Assembly: GCA_963842515.1 (NCBI GenBank)
Contig: CAWJGO010000005.1
Coordinates: 558,001-622,000, forward strand
Reading direction: 5' to 3'
Source: CADEED01 sp963842515
Lineage (GTDB): Bacteria > Pseudomonadota > Gammaproteobacteria > Steroidobacterales > Steroidobacteraceae
DNA: 64,000 nt
In this document: positions 18,130-27,037 of the stretch, piece after piece
Layout: every line of letters begins with the position of its first letter
Numbering within the stretch: the first letter of the stretch is position 1
Notes under the pieces: model-generated
Database searches by the model: none
What the model saw: only the letters and a program-made list of their open reading frames with translations
What the model was told of the DNA's origin: nothing
Translations under genes and position numbers: made by a program

Positions 18130-19610
18130 CTACAGATGCCTTCGAATTCCACGGAGTGCCCGTCCCATTTCGCGCACCGCATGCGTGATCTGCTCGACTT
18201 CGACGCATCCATAGCCGATACAAAGACCGTGCAAGTAAGGTTTCCCGATTGTGTACGGCGTGAGCGGCAATGCTCCCGGCAGGTGCTGGAGCCGACGTTC
18301 ACTACATTGGCCGCAAGCGCGGGTTCACGGATGCGCGCGGTGAGGTGCAAGCCGGCTGGATCGGGTAATACCTCGAGCGAACGGGACAGATGCTCCTGGA
18401 TTGCGCTCGCGAGCGCATTGCGACGCTGCGAATAAATCGGCCGCATGCGACGAATGTGACGTGCCAGGTAACCTTCGGCGAGAAAGGTCGCCAACGTCGC
18501 CTGTGTGAGCACGTCACAGTGATTGTCGGTCGAATACTTCACATCGATGAGCGCGGCGCGTGCCCAATGCGGCGTGACGATGAAACCCTTGCGCAGCGCC
18601 GGGAACAAGCTCTTTGAGAATGTGCCGACGTAGAACACGCGCGCTTCGCGATCGAGCATCTGCAATGCATCCTGTGGTCGCGTGTCGTACAGAAATTCGC
18701 CGTCGTAATCATCCTCGATGACAGATGCGCCGAGCTCGCGTGCGCGTGTCAGCAGGTCGATGCGCCGTGTGCGTGACATCACGGCGCCTGTGGGCGACTG
18801 GTGCGACGGCGTCACGCAGATCACTTTTACTCCATCGGGTACCCGATCGACTCGCAATCCCTCACCGTCCACCGGAACAGCGACCAATCGTGCGCCCGCC
18901 GCGAGAAGTGCTGCGCGCAGCGGCGGAAATCCTGGATTCTCGACCGCAACGCGTGTTTGTCCAGGTGTCACGAGAAGACGTGCGAGGAGGTCGAACGCCT
19001 GCTGTGCGCCCGAAGTGACCACGACATCCTCAGGGCCGCACGCGACAGCGCGCGCGAACGCGACGTGCCCGGCGATCGCCTCGCGCAGAGACGGCAGTCC
19101 GTGAGCTGGGCCGTATGTGAAGGGCGCGCGACCTGCTGCGCGAAGCGCGCGCGCAGTCAGTCGACGCCAGGTCGCGTGATCAAAAAAACGATTCTCGGGG
19201 ACACCCGTTCGAAAACTGCGCGCGGGCAGAGGTGCGGCCAGAGCAAGCCGCGGCGTGGACTTGCGCCAGGCGATTGCAAGGCGCGTGTCGGTCTCGCGCG
19301 TTGTCGCGCTCGCAGTTCGGCGCGATCGCTGCGGTAAAGTTTCAGACGTACCGATGACGCAAAAACGTGCGCCGCGACGCGCCGCCACGTAGCCCTCGGC
19401 GACGAGCAAGCCATATACCGTGATCACGGTGTTGCGACCAACGCCCAATGCATGCGCGAGGCGGCGGGTCGAAGGCAGTGCAAATCCGGATGGCAGCTTG
19501 CGCTGCAAGATCGCCGTGCGCAGCTCGCGATGCAGATTGCGCGTCAGCCCGCTCGCCGACCGGCCCGCCGTCAGCTCAAACGGTAGAACTGGTTCCATAG
19601 GTTTCGCCAT
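18130..19610 (-). pseudogene. MocR/PdxR-type GntR-aminotransferase regulator, frameshifted near the C terminus
   Basis: The N-terminal part is a GntR winged helix (LHRELRTAILQRKLPSG, STRRLAHALGVGRNTVITVY) fused to a class I aminotransferase domain (FTYGPAHGLPSLREAIAGH, VIEDDYDGEF, VGTFSKSLFPALRKGF with the PLP lysine). These are PLP-dependent regulators. The family C terminus is broken: the original frame runs on with unrelated residues to 18075, while the frame that continues the family match (LPLTPYTIGKPYLHGLCIGY and onward) ends at a TAG at 18130. The break is at about 18286-18293 and is repaired by adding one base, which restores Gly-Leu-Gln. It is either a recent mutation or a sequence error. 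Confidence 0.8.
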
Positions 19611-19655
19611 AACTGTGCCTTTGATGGAGCCAGATTGTGACTAACGTATACCGCC

Positions 19656-20462
19656 ATGAACAGCTTCATTTGCGAAACCTGCGGCACGCAATTCGCGCCG
19701 GCCGCTCAACCGCCAGCTACATGCCCCGTGTGTGAAGACGAGCGCCAGTACATCGCCTGGAGCGGCCAGCGCTGGACGACGCACGAAGCGCTCGCCGCGA
19801 CACACTCGCTGCGGATCGGCGACGACGCCGGGCTGCATGCTCTTGCGATGTCTCCGGACTTCGCCATTCCCCAACGCATGCTGTTGCTGCGGACGGAAGC
19901 CGGAAACATTCTTTGGGAAAGTCTCAGTCTCGTGACCGAGGCAGCTGTGCAATCCCTGCGCGACCGCGGCGGCGTGGATCACATCGTCATCTCGCATCCG
20001 CATTTCTATTCATCGATGGTCGAGTGGAGCGATGCACTGGGTAACGTGCCGATTCTGCTGCACGCGGCGGACCGCGCGTGGATACAGCGACCGACACGCT
20101 GCATCGAACACTGGCACGGCGACCTGCTCTCGATAGGTGGCGGCGTGACGCTCTTGCGCACCGGCGGGCACTTTCCCGGTAGCACCGCGCTGCACTGGGC
20201 CACGGGCCCGCGAAATCGCGGCTGCTTGTTCGTCGGTGACTCGCCGCAGGTCGCGTTGAATCGGCGCAGCGTCAGCTTCATGTACAGCTATCCGAACTAC
20301 ATCCCGATGCCCACTCACGATGTGCGCGAGATGCGGGACCTGCTCACGCCGTTCGATTACGACGACGCATACGGCTTCAGTTGGGGACGCAACATCATCG
20401 GCGGCGCGCGCGCGGCCGTGAATGCATCCTTCGACCGCTATCTCACCGCGGTCGGAAGCTAG
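19656..20462 (+). CDS. MBL-fold protein with N-terminal zinc ribbon
   Basis: This 268-residue protein starts with two CxxC pairs (FICETCGTQF and TCPVCEDERQY), a small zinc ribbon, and continues with a metallo-beta-lactamase-like fold. The usual HxHxDH motif is degenerate: the matching segment reads ISHPHFYSS, so the metal site is altered. RTGGHFPGSTALHW and LFVGDSPQV correspond to later metal-ligand strands. A family of such proteins exists without a known function. The start ATG is 46 bases from the divergent MocR gene. Confidence 0.7.
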   Translation: MNSFICETCGTQFAPAAQPPATCPVCEDERQYIAWSGQRWTTHEALAATHSLRIGDDAGLHALAMSPDFAIPQRMLLLRTEAGNILWESLSLVTEAAVQSLRDRGGVDHIVISHPHFYSSMVEWSDALGNVPILLHAADRAWIQRPTRCIEHWHGDLLSIGGGVTLLRTGGHFPGSTALHWATGPRNRGCLFVGDSPQVALNRRSVSFMYSYPNYIPMPTHDVREMRDLLTPFDYDDAYGFSWGRNIIGGARAAVNASFDRYLTAVGS

Positions 20463-20557
20463 ATCATGTCAGGCATCGCAAGGACAAAGATGCCGATTGG
20501 AAGAGCTGGATCGCTACAGGGACGAAGGCGAGCCGGCCTCGAAACAGGAGATGGACG

Positions 20558-20990
20558 ATGACCAAGATGATCTTTGTAAACCTGCCGGTATCGGACCTTG
20601 CCGCCGCAACCCGCTTCTATGAGGCGATCGGCTGTGCCAAGAATCCACAGTTCAGCGACGAGAAGTCAGCCTCCATGGTCTGGTCGGAGACCATCACCAT
20701 CCAGCTGCTCACGCAGAAGTACTTCTCTACCTTCACTCCAAAACATGTCGCCAATGCCCACAATACCAGCGAGGTGTTGCTGGCGTTGTCGCGAGACAGC
20801 CGGGAAGATGTTGACGCCGCCGCCCAGGCTGCAGTGGCGAGCGGAGGCCGGGCAGACATCCGCGAGCGCCAAGAATGGGTTGGTGTACAACGCAGTGGAA
20901 GATCCGGATGGTCATGTGCTCGAGCTGATTTGGATGGACATGAGTGCAGCGACTCCCATGGACGGCGAGCAACGTCCAAATCCAACATGA
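20558..20990 (+). pseudogene. Glyoxalase/bleomycin-resistance (VOC) protein, frameshifted
   Basis: A good ribosome-binding site (GGAG at 20547-20550) precedes ATG 20558. The first 100 residues match VOC proteins of the PhnB / lactoylglutathione-lyase-like type (IFVNLPVSDLAAATRFYEAIG, SMVWSETITIQLL). At about 20857 the match jumps one frame: the original frame runs into unrelated residues, while the other frame continues with KNGLVYNAVEDPDGHVLELI, the conserved VOC end. Removing one base near 20857 restores a protein of about 144 residues. VOC proteins bind a metal and act on small electrophiles; this copy is broken as written. Confidence 0.75.
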
Positions 20991-21003
20991 AGCGCAACTG
21001 CTC

Positions 21004-21029
21004 GGAGCGCTCCACAAGTGGAGCGCTCC
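21004..21029. repeat. Perfect 12-bp inverted repeat before the GMC operon
   Basis: GGAGCGCTCCAC (21004-21015) and GTGGAGCGCTCC (21018-21029) are exact inverse copies with a two-base centre. Each arm is itself a palindrome (GGAGCGCTCC). There is no T tract. It lies just after the broken VOC gene and about 15 bases before a TATACT hexamer (21044-21049) that could be the -10 of the GMC operon, so it may be an operator. Confidence 0.55.
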
Positions 21030-21127
21030 TGGTCGCGCAGTTCTATACTCCAAGAGCGTTCGGTTCTCGTCTCGTGTCGGGCTGCTGAGGAGAAATCTGG
21101 CGTGAGTGCGGGCTTTAAAGGTTCGTG

Positions 21128-21727
21128 ATGAAACAGGTGCCGGAATCGCTCGTGCCCGGACGACATTCGCTCGATCGGCGTGCCTTTGTTCAACTGGCGA
21201 CGACATTCGGCCTGTCGCTGACCGTACCGGGTCTCGCAGCGAAGTCGCCGGCCCTTACAACGGATGAATTGACCCTCATCGGCGAAGTATCGGAGTTGAT
21301 CATCCCGACGACGGACACCGGCGGAGCGCTCGCTGCCGGCGTGCCAGACTTCGTGAAAATGATGCTGTCGGAATGGTTCAGCCAAGCCGAACGCGAGAAC
21401 TTCATTGCCGGCATGCACGAGTTTTCGGCGGGCGCGTTCAAGAAGTACAGCAAGAAATTCGCAGAGCTGACCGCGAGCCAGAAGGATCAGTATTTCGGTG
21501 AGTTGCTGGCGACGGCGGAAGGGGCCGCCGCTGACCCGCGCACGCCATTCGTGGTTCTCATGAAGCGGCTCACGATTTTCGGTTACTACACCAGCGAACT
21601 CGGGGCCACGACCGAGCTGCATCAACAGATGGCAGCGGCGAAGTACGAACCCGCGGCGGTCGTCAAACCAGGCGATCGGGCGGATTCCGGGATTCCAGGC
21701 GCGATGTACTGGTTCAACGCGGGCTGA
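21128..21727 (+). CDS. Gluconate 2-dehydrogenase subunit 3 family protein
   Basis: This protein of about 199 residues has a twin-arginine-like leader (SLDRRAFVQLATTFGLSLTV) and the body of the gluconate 2-dehydrogenase gamma-subunit family (TDELTLIGEVSELIIPTTDTGGA, AAGVPDFVKMMLSEW, then FGYYTSE). In this enzyme class the small subunit carries the Tat signal and escorts the GMC flavoprotein to the periplasm. The next gene is that flavoprotein, four bases downstream. AAAGG at 21117-21121 supports ATG 21128. No cytochrome c subunit is present nearby. Confidence 0.85.
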   Translation: MKQVPESLVPGRHSLDRRAFVQLATTFGLSLTVPGLAAKSPALTTDELTLIGEVSELIIPTTDTGGALAAGVPDFVKMMLSEWFSQAERENFIAGMHEFSAGAFKKYSKKFAELTASQKDQYFGELLATAEGAAADPRTPFVVLMKRLTIFGYYTSELGATTELHQQMAAAKYEPAAVVKPGDRADSGIPGAMYWFNAG

Positions 21728-21731
21728 CGAG

Positions 21732-23417
21732 ATGTCCACGTACGACTACGACGCGATCGTCATCGGCTCCGGCATTTCCGGCGGCTGGGCCGCGAAGGAG
21801 CTCACCGAGCAGGGCCTGAAAGTGCTGCTGCTCGAGCGGGGGCGCTCGATCACCCCGGCGGACTATCTCGGCGAACACAAGCCCGCCTGGCAGTTCCCAT
21901 TCCGCCAGCTCGGCGATCGCAAGCGCTACGAACGCGACTACCCGATACAGAGCACCTGTTATGCGTTCGGCGAGCCGACCGAGCAGTTCTGGGTCAAGGA
22001 CAAAGAACAACCTTACGGCCAGGATCCCGCGCGCCCGTTTCGCTGGATCCGCGGCAATCATCTCGGCGGCAAATCACTCATGTGGGGGCGCACTACGCCT
22101 CGCTGGGGCCCCATCAATTTCGAAGAGAACAAGCGGGATGGACATGGCGTCGACTGGCCCATTCGTTATGACGACATCCGACCCTGGTATGACCACGTCG
22201 AAGAATTCATCGGGGTATCCGGGCAGACCGAGTTCGACTCCCCGTTCGCGCCCGTAGGCCGCTTCCAGCCGGGCATGCTCATGAATGCCTGCGAGACCTT
22301 CGTCGCCGATAGCATCCGCAAGAAATTTCCAGACCGTCGGCTGACGATCGCGCCGTCCGCCGTCCTCACCAAGCCGCTTCACGGTCGAGCGCCGTGTCAT
22401 TACTGCGGACCGTGTGAACGAGGCTGTTCCACGGGCTCGTACTTCAGCTCGATCAGTTCAACGCTGCCTGCCGCGAATGCGACGGGCAATCTCACGATCA
22501 TCACTGACAGCGTGGTGGCAGGGCTCGATTACGATCCGAAGTCACGCAAGGTCGCTGGCGTTCGTGTCATCGATCAAAACACCCGCGTGGGCAAGCGTTA
22601 CACCGCGAGGATTGTTTTCGTCAACGCGTCCACTCTGGGATCCACGCAGATCCTGCTCAACTCAACGAGTGAAAGTTTTCCCAATGGCATCGGCAATCGC
22701 AGTGGCGTACTGGGCCAATACCTGATGGATCACCCGTATCTCACTGTGAGTGCCGTGATCCCAGGGTTGTTGGACAAGTACACGATAGGCAATCGGCCGG
22801 CGGGCGTGTGGATGCCGCGCTTTCACAACGTCGGGGAGCAGACGGCGCCGTTCCTGCGAGGCTTCAGTTATGAGGGGAGCGCATCGCGTGCCAATTGGAC
22901 GGAAGGCGTCTCGATGCCCGGCTACGGCGCGGCGCTCAAGCAGCGCCTGCGGGAATACGGTCCGTGGACATTCGGCTTTTATGGCTTTCTCGAATGTCTT
23001 CCCAATCGCGACAACACGCTGACGCTCGATCCGGTTCGCAAGGACAAGTGGGGCATGCCCATCCTCAACACGCGTTTCGAATGGGGGCAGAACGACCGCG
23101 CGCTCGCGAAGCAGATGGTCAGCGATGCGACGCAGATGTTACAGAGCGCCGGAGCGACAAACATTTCGCTGCCTCCCGAGGAGTTGCCGCCCGGCGGATT
23201 TGGCATTCACGAGATGGGAACGGCGCGCATGGGTCGCGATCCCGCAACGTCCTTCCTGAATGGTCACAACCAGTCTCATGAAGTAGCCAACCTCTTCGTG
23301 ACGGACGGTTCGTGCATGCCATCCGTGGCTGCGCAGAATCCGTCACTCACATTCATGGCGCTGACGGCGCGTGCCGCGAACTACGCCGTGCAACAGATGA
23401 AGGCCGGCGCCCTCTGA
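21732..23417 (+). CDS. GMC-family FAD dehydrogenase (large subunit)
   Basis: This 561-residue flavoprotein has GSGISG at 12-17, the GMC element GGKSLMWGRTTPRWG, the Cys cluster HYCGPCERGC found in periplasmic sugar or sugar-acid dehydrogenases, NASTLGSTQILLNST, and the C-terminal HEMGTARMG and NPSLTFMALTARAANYA blocks. It oxidises a sugar or polyol hydroxyl, passing electrons to a membrane or cytochrome acceptor. With its small Tat partner it forms a periplasmic dehydrogenase. A decayed partial copy of this two-gene operon lies at 32131-32368. Confidence 0.88.
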   Translation: MSTYDYDAIVIGSGISGGWAAKELTEQGLKVLLLERGRSITPADYLGEHKPAWQFPFRQLGDRKRYERDYPIQSTCYAFGEPTEQFWVKDKEQPYGQDPARPFRWIRGNHLGGKSLMWGRTTPRWGPINFEENKRDGHGVDWPIRYDDIRPWYDHVEEFIGVSGQTEFDSPFAPVGRFQPGMLMNACETFVADSIRKKFPDRRLTIAPSAVLTKPLHGRAPCHYCGPCERGCSTGSYFSSISSTLPAANATGNLTIITDSVVAGLDYDPKSRKVAGVRVIDQNTRVGKRYTARIVFVNASTLGSTQILLNSTSESFPNGIGNRSGVLGQYLMDHPYLTVSAVIPGLLDKYTIGNRPAGVWMPRFHNVGEQTAPFLRGFSYEGSASRANWTEGVSMPGYGAALKQRLREYGPWTFGFYGFLECLPNRDNTLTLDPVRKDKWGMPILNTRFEWGQNDRALAKQMVSDATQMLQSAGATNISLPPEELPPGGFGIHEMGTARMGRDPATSFLNGHNQSHEVANLFVTDGSCMPSVAAQNPSLTFMALTARAANYAVQQMKAGAL

Positions 23418-23455
23418 CTATTGGGAAATAGGGACGCTTGGGAACTCGGTCGAAT

Positions 23456-24262
23456 TCACTGAGGCAGACACCATTCCTTCTTGATCTTGCAAAGGCGACC
23501 AAGCATCTCCGCGTACTCCCTGGTGATGGCATCTCTTTCCGTTACGCCGAGATGCTGAATCATGAATCCGTGGGGGCCGTGAGCTATCACAAACGGATCC
23601 GGGCTGTTGTGCCAGCGCCCATGCTCAACGAAATTCCGCATCTCATCGGGTGCCGGCGTTGCACCGCCCACCGCGTCGTTACTGACGTTCGGCGCGTAGT
23701 GCATGACATGCGGATTGTTGGAAGTGACAACAGTGCCGTTTTCCTCAGGATTCGCGTAAGTCCTGAGAATCGGAGACATCATGTACGAGAGACCGGCCCG
23801 TTCCGGAGCCTTGTAATAGTGCGTCTTGTAACGTTCTTGGATCATGTCTTTCAGTTGCTGTGGTGGCATTCCCTTGGCCTGCATCTCCGCAGCGTCGAAG
23901 AAGACCCGCATATTTGCCTTGGCCCCGACGGCATCAAATGAGATCGGATACAGGATGTCGTGGCGGTACGCTGTGAACGGCCATGAGCCTCTGAATGTAT
24001 CGTCCGAGGTACGAGAAACAAAGGCGTGGAATCCGTTCGTCCCTTTCCGCGCGACTTCAAAGCCCTTGGCGGGATTCAAGACGTAGACGGTCGCCTTATC
24101 TCTGAGGTGGCGTGGCAGCGCGCTTAGCGCTAATTGAATTTCCAGATCTCGCGGCAAGGGATCGATCCTTGCATTCCCTTTGGCCGGCTGCGCGTTCTGC
24201 GCGCCCGCTGCGAGGGGGAAAAGCAGGAAGAATGCCACTGCAACGAAGCGATACGTCTTCAT
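23456..24262 (-). CDS. Secreted protein of an uncharacterised family, paralog B
   Basis: From ATG 24262, with a strong AAAGGAGA site, this encodes 268 residues with a signal peptide (AGA cleavage near residue 21). It is paralogous to the product of 25034-25807: both share PLPRD(L/V)E, (A/S)TVYVL-like then KGF.VARKGTN.FHA, RGSWP, DILYP / DVLYPVSFDA, QAKGMP and NPHVMH / HPHVMH blocks, and both end in LCK.K..WC. I do not recognise a function. His and Cys positions are conserved. It follows the DJ-1-like gene by 64 bases on the same strand. Confidence 0.75.
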   Translation of the reverse strand: MKTYRFVAVAFFLLFPLAAGAQNAQPAKGNARIDPLPRDLEIQLALSALPRHLRDKATVYVLNPAKGFEVARKGTNGFHAFVSRTSDDTFRGSWPFTAYRHDILYPISFDAVGAKANMRVFFDAAEMQAKGMPPQQLKDMIQERYKTHYYKAPERAGLSYMMSPILRTYANPEENGTVVTSNNPHVMHYAPNVSNDAVGGATPAPDEMRNFVEHGRWHNSPDPFVIAHGPHGFMIQHLGVTERDAITREYAEMLGRLCKIKKEWCLPQ

Positions 24263-24326
24263 TTGTTCTCCTTTGACTTTGTGCCGGCACGCGTCATAGC
24301 ACGTCTGATCAGCTCGTCCGCCTTTC

Positions 24327-25019
24327 TCAAAGCGTCTGCAAGCGACGGACAGCTTGTTCAGCGGCAACCCGGTCAGCTGTCAGGCCGGCACGCATGAACT
24401 TGCGCAGTCGCGCAGTGGTCTCGGCGGGCGCATCGTCTGGATGGACCGTCTCGAATGGCGGCGCCGGTGCGTACTCCAGCAGGAGTTGCGCGTCTTGGGC
24501 GACAGCCTGACCGAAGATTTCGGCGATGGCCGCCAAGGCGAAATCCATGCCGGCGGTGACACCACCACCCGTGATGATGTTGCCATCGCGGACGACGCGG
24601 CGCTTCTCGACGATAGCGCCAAACTGCTGCAGGGTGTCGCGCGAGGCCCAATAGGTGGCGGCGCGCTTGCCGCGTAGCAGCCCGGCTGCGCCCAGGATGA
24701 GCGCGCCGGTGCAGACAGAGGTCTTATATTTGGCGGCGCTAGCAAGGCGACGGATCTCGCGCATGAAGACCTCATCGACCATCGCCTTGGCAGTGCCGAA
24801 GCCACCCGGTATGCAGATCACGTCGCAGCCTTCGACCTTCGACAAATCCGCCAGTTTGCTGAACACCAGTCCATCGGCGTCGATGTTGCGGCCGCCGACT
24901 GAAGCAACGGTGATGCGTGCACCGGGTACGACGCTGAACGCCGCGTGAGGGGCCACGAAGTCCAACGCGGCCAGGCCGTCGAAGAGTGGGAAGACGACAT
25001 GGATGGATTTGTCAGGCAT
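24327..25019 (-). CDS. DJ-1/PfpI family protein (isonitrile hydratase-like)
   Basis: This 230-residue protein has the nucleophile elbow TSVCTGALILGAAGLL, where the Cys is the expected reactive residue, an upstream VICIPGGFGT and a downstream TGGGVTAGMDFAL. This matches the GATase1_DJ-1 group that includes Pseudomonas isonitrile hydratase and the N-terminal domain of GlxA-type regulators. No AraC domain follows, so it is an enzyme-like stand-alone form. ATG 25019 has GGAGGAG six bases upstream. It sits 14 bases after paralog A and before paralog B, so all three are probably co-transcribed. Confidence 0.85.
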   Translation of the reverse strand: MPDKSIHVVFPLFDGLAALDFVAPHAAFSVVPGARITVASVGGRNIDADGLVFSKLADLSKVEGCDVICIPGGFGTAKAMVDEVFMREIRRLASAAKYKTSVCTGALILGAAGLLRGKRAATYWASRDTLQQFGAIVEKRRVVRDGNIITGGGVTAGMDFALAAIAEIFGQAVAQDAQLLLEYAPAPPFETVHPDDAPAETTARLRKFMRAGLTADRVAAEQAVRRLQTL

Positions 25020-25033
25020 AGGTGGCTCCTCCA

Positions 25034-25807
25034 TCAGTGATGCTCCTGCTCCTTGGGCACGCACCACACTTGCTTGAGCTTGCAGAGTTTCTGCGTCAAG
25101 CCAGCATGACGCTTGTTGATCGCAGCCTTCTCCTTGGTGTCGAGCGCCTGGACGACGAGTCCGTGAGGCCCTGGCATGATGATGTGAGGAAACATGCCGC
25201 CCAGCTCACCGCTGCCGACGTCCTGGCCAGACACGTTCGGAGCGAAATGCATGACGTGCGGATGGCTGGACGTGCTGATCTTGGGACTTTGCTCTGGATC
25301 ATCGTAGGTCCGCATGATCGGTGCCAACATGTACGAGATTCCGGCCCGAGCAGGTGGCTTGTAGTGCCCGGTCCTGAACCGCTCCTGGATGAGCTGCTTC
25401 AGCTCTGCTGCGGGCATGCCCTTGGCTTGTGCTTCAGCGATGTCGAAGATGACCTGCATGTGCGCGCGTGCGCCTGCGGCGTCGAACGAAACTGGATAGA
25501 GCACATCTGGTGGATATTCAGTGAGTGGCCACGAGCCTCTGCATGCATCATCGCCCGTCCGCGCCACCAGAGCGTGAAAGCTGTTCGTGCCTTTGCGTGC
25601 AACGACGAATCCTTTGTGAGGATCCAGCACATAGATAGTCGCGCTTTCCTGGAGAGGTGCCGGTAGCGCGCTCGATGCGAGCTCCATCTCAACGTCCCGC
25701 GGCAGTGCTTCGATTCCCTGGGCACTCACCTTTTTGCCGTCTGCGATGATGGTCGTGCTGAGCATCAGGCCCACAACGACCGCGAAGCTTTTCACGATTT
25801 TCCGCAT
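25034..25807 (-). CDS. Secreted protein of an uncharacterised family, paralog A
   Basis: From ATG 25807, with GAGGAG six bases before it, this encodes 257 residues with a signal peptide (MRKIVKSFAVVVGLMLSTT). It shares the whole architecture of paralog B (23456-24262). Candidate functional positions conserved in both are Cys near the C terminus (KLCKLKQVWC) and His in HPHVMH. It lacks a 20-residue insertion found in paralog B (PAPDEMRNFVEHG). Function unknown. It leads the three-gene cluster and is divergent from a LytS-type kinase across 132 bases, which may hold shared control sites. Confidence 0.75.
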   Translation of the reverse strand: MRKIVKSFAVVVGLMLSTTIIADGKKVSAQGIEALPRDVEMELASSALPAPLQESATIYVLDPHKGFVVARKGTNSFHALVARTGDDACRGSWPLTEYPPDVLYPVSFDAAGARAHMQVIFDIAEAQAKGMPAAELKQLIQERFRTGHYKPPARAGISYMLAPIMRTYDDPEQSPKISTSSHPHVMHFAPNVSGQDVGSGELGGMFPHIIMPGPHGLVVQALDTKEKAAINKRHAGLTQKLCKLKQVWCVPKEQEHH

Positions 25808-25939
25808 CACATGCTCCTCGTCGATGGCTCTCAGTCTAGGAGCGGCTGCCGCGGCGACGTAGACCGCTTGCTGCAGCGGGGCGGCGATTCGCTGCATCGG
25901 ATGGCCGGCGCCTGGCCCCAAGGCGTAGAGTTGCCGGCC

Positions 25940-27037
25940 ATGATAGAAATCCATTCCGGCGCACGCTCGATCCGTTGGCGCTGGATCGCCGCCCTGTGGT
26001 TTGCGGGCGGCCTGTTCGACGCCACTCAGTCCGTACTCATCATGCGCTTCGGCGAAGGCAGGGATGGCGCCTGGCTCCCGTTGTTCGCAACGTCGCTGGC
26101 CACGTGGTTGCCGTGGGCGCTGGCGACTCCGTGGATCATCGGCCTGGCGCGGCGCTATCCGATCATTCGCGGCACGACCTTGCGCACCGTCGCCGTGCAC
26201 GTTGCCGCCTTCGCCGCCATCAGCGCATTCGCGGAAGCCTGGTCCGCGCTGCTCCAGGTACTCTTCAATCCGTGGGGCAATCGTCAGCCGCCGACCTACT
26301 GGCACACCTGGAGGATGATGCTCCTGTATCAGGTCTTGATGTTTCTGATCGCCTACGCGTTGATTCTGACGATCACCTACCTGGTGGATTCGCGCGATCG
26401 CGTCGCCCGACAGATGACCGAAACTGCACGGCTCAATGAGGAGCTTTCCAAGTCGCAACTCGCCGCGCTGCGACGGCAGATGGAGCCGCACTTCATGTAC
26501 AACACGCTCAACTCCATCGCCGGCCTCGTTCGCGATCGTCGCAATGATGCGGCGGTGAGCATGATCGTTGGACTCGGCGAGTTCCTGCGTCGCGCTTCCG
26601 AAGACTCCCACCGCTCGCAGGTGAGCCTTGCCGAGGAAGTCGAGTACTTGCAGCGCTATGTCGACATCCAGAAGGTTCGCTTCGGGGAACGACTGGAAAT
26701 CAGCGTGGACATCCCGGCAGACCTGCTGAACGCGCAGGTTCCAAGTCTGCTGCTGCAGCCCCTGGTCGAGAACGCCATCAAGCATGGCGTTGCTACGCGC
26801 GTACTGGGAGGGAACGTTCGCGTCACTGGCGCGCGCAGCGCCGGCAGCGTCTGCCTGACCGTGTACAACGACGGCTCGTGTTTCCCGGAAAACTGGCAGG
26901 CGAACGGCGGCGTCGGCCTCGCCAACCTGCGCACGCGTCTCAAGATCCTGCACGGCGAGGATTCCGAGCTGCAGATGCGGCGCGCCGGAGTGGACGGCGT
27001 GGAAGTGGTCGTGACTCTGCCTCTGAAGGAGGCGTGA
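25940..27037 (+). CDS. LytS/YehU-type sensor histidine kinase
   Basis: The 365-residue protein has about four membrane segments in the first 160 residues, then a His_kinase domain with the phospho-accepting His in MEPHFMYNTLNSIAGLVR, and a HATPase domain (LLLQPLVENAIKHGV, NGGVGLANLRTRL). No periplasmic sensor domain is evident, so the signal may be sensed within the membrane. The next gene is its LytTR response regulator, starting immediately after the stop. ATG 25940 is chosen because the protein then starts before the first membrane segment; ATG 25901 is possible. Confidence 0.85.
   Translation: MIEIHSGARSIRWRWIAALWFAGGLFDATQSVLIMRFGEGRDGAWLPLFATSLATWLPWALATPWIIGLARRYPIIRGTTLRTVAVHVAAFAAISAFAEAWSALLQVLFNPWGNRQPPTYWHTWRMMLLYQVLMFLIAYALILTITYLVDSRDRVARQMTETARLNEELSKSQLAALRRQMEPHFMYNTLNSIAGLVRDRRNDAAVSMIVGLGEFLRRASEDSHRSQVSLAEEVEYLQRYVDIQKVRFGERLEISVDIPADLLNAQVPSLLLQPLVENAIKHGVATRVLGGNVRVTGARSAGSVCLTVYNDGSCFPENWQANGGVGLANLRTRLKILHGEDSELQMRRAGVDGVEVVVTLPLKEA

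Noticed and set aside
19656..20462. Calling this a standard glyoxalase II or beta-lactamase
   Set aside because: The metal motif is altered (HPHFYSS), so an enzyme name would be unsafe.
25811..26953. Extension of the paralog A frame across the divergent kinase gene
   Set aside because: A strong ribosome-binding site and signal peptide define the start at 25807; the extension is antisense to the kinase.
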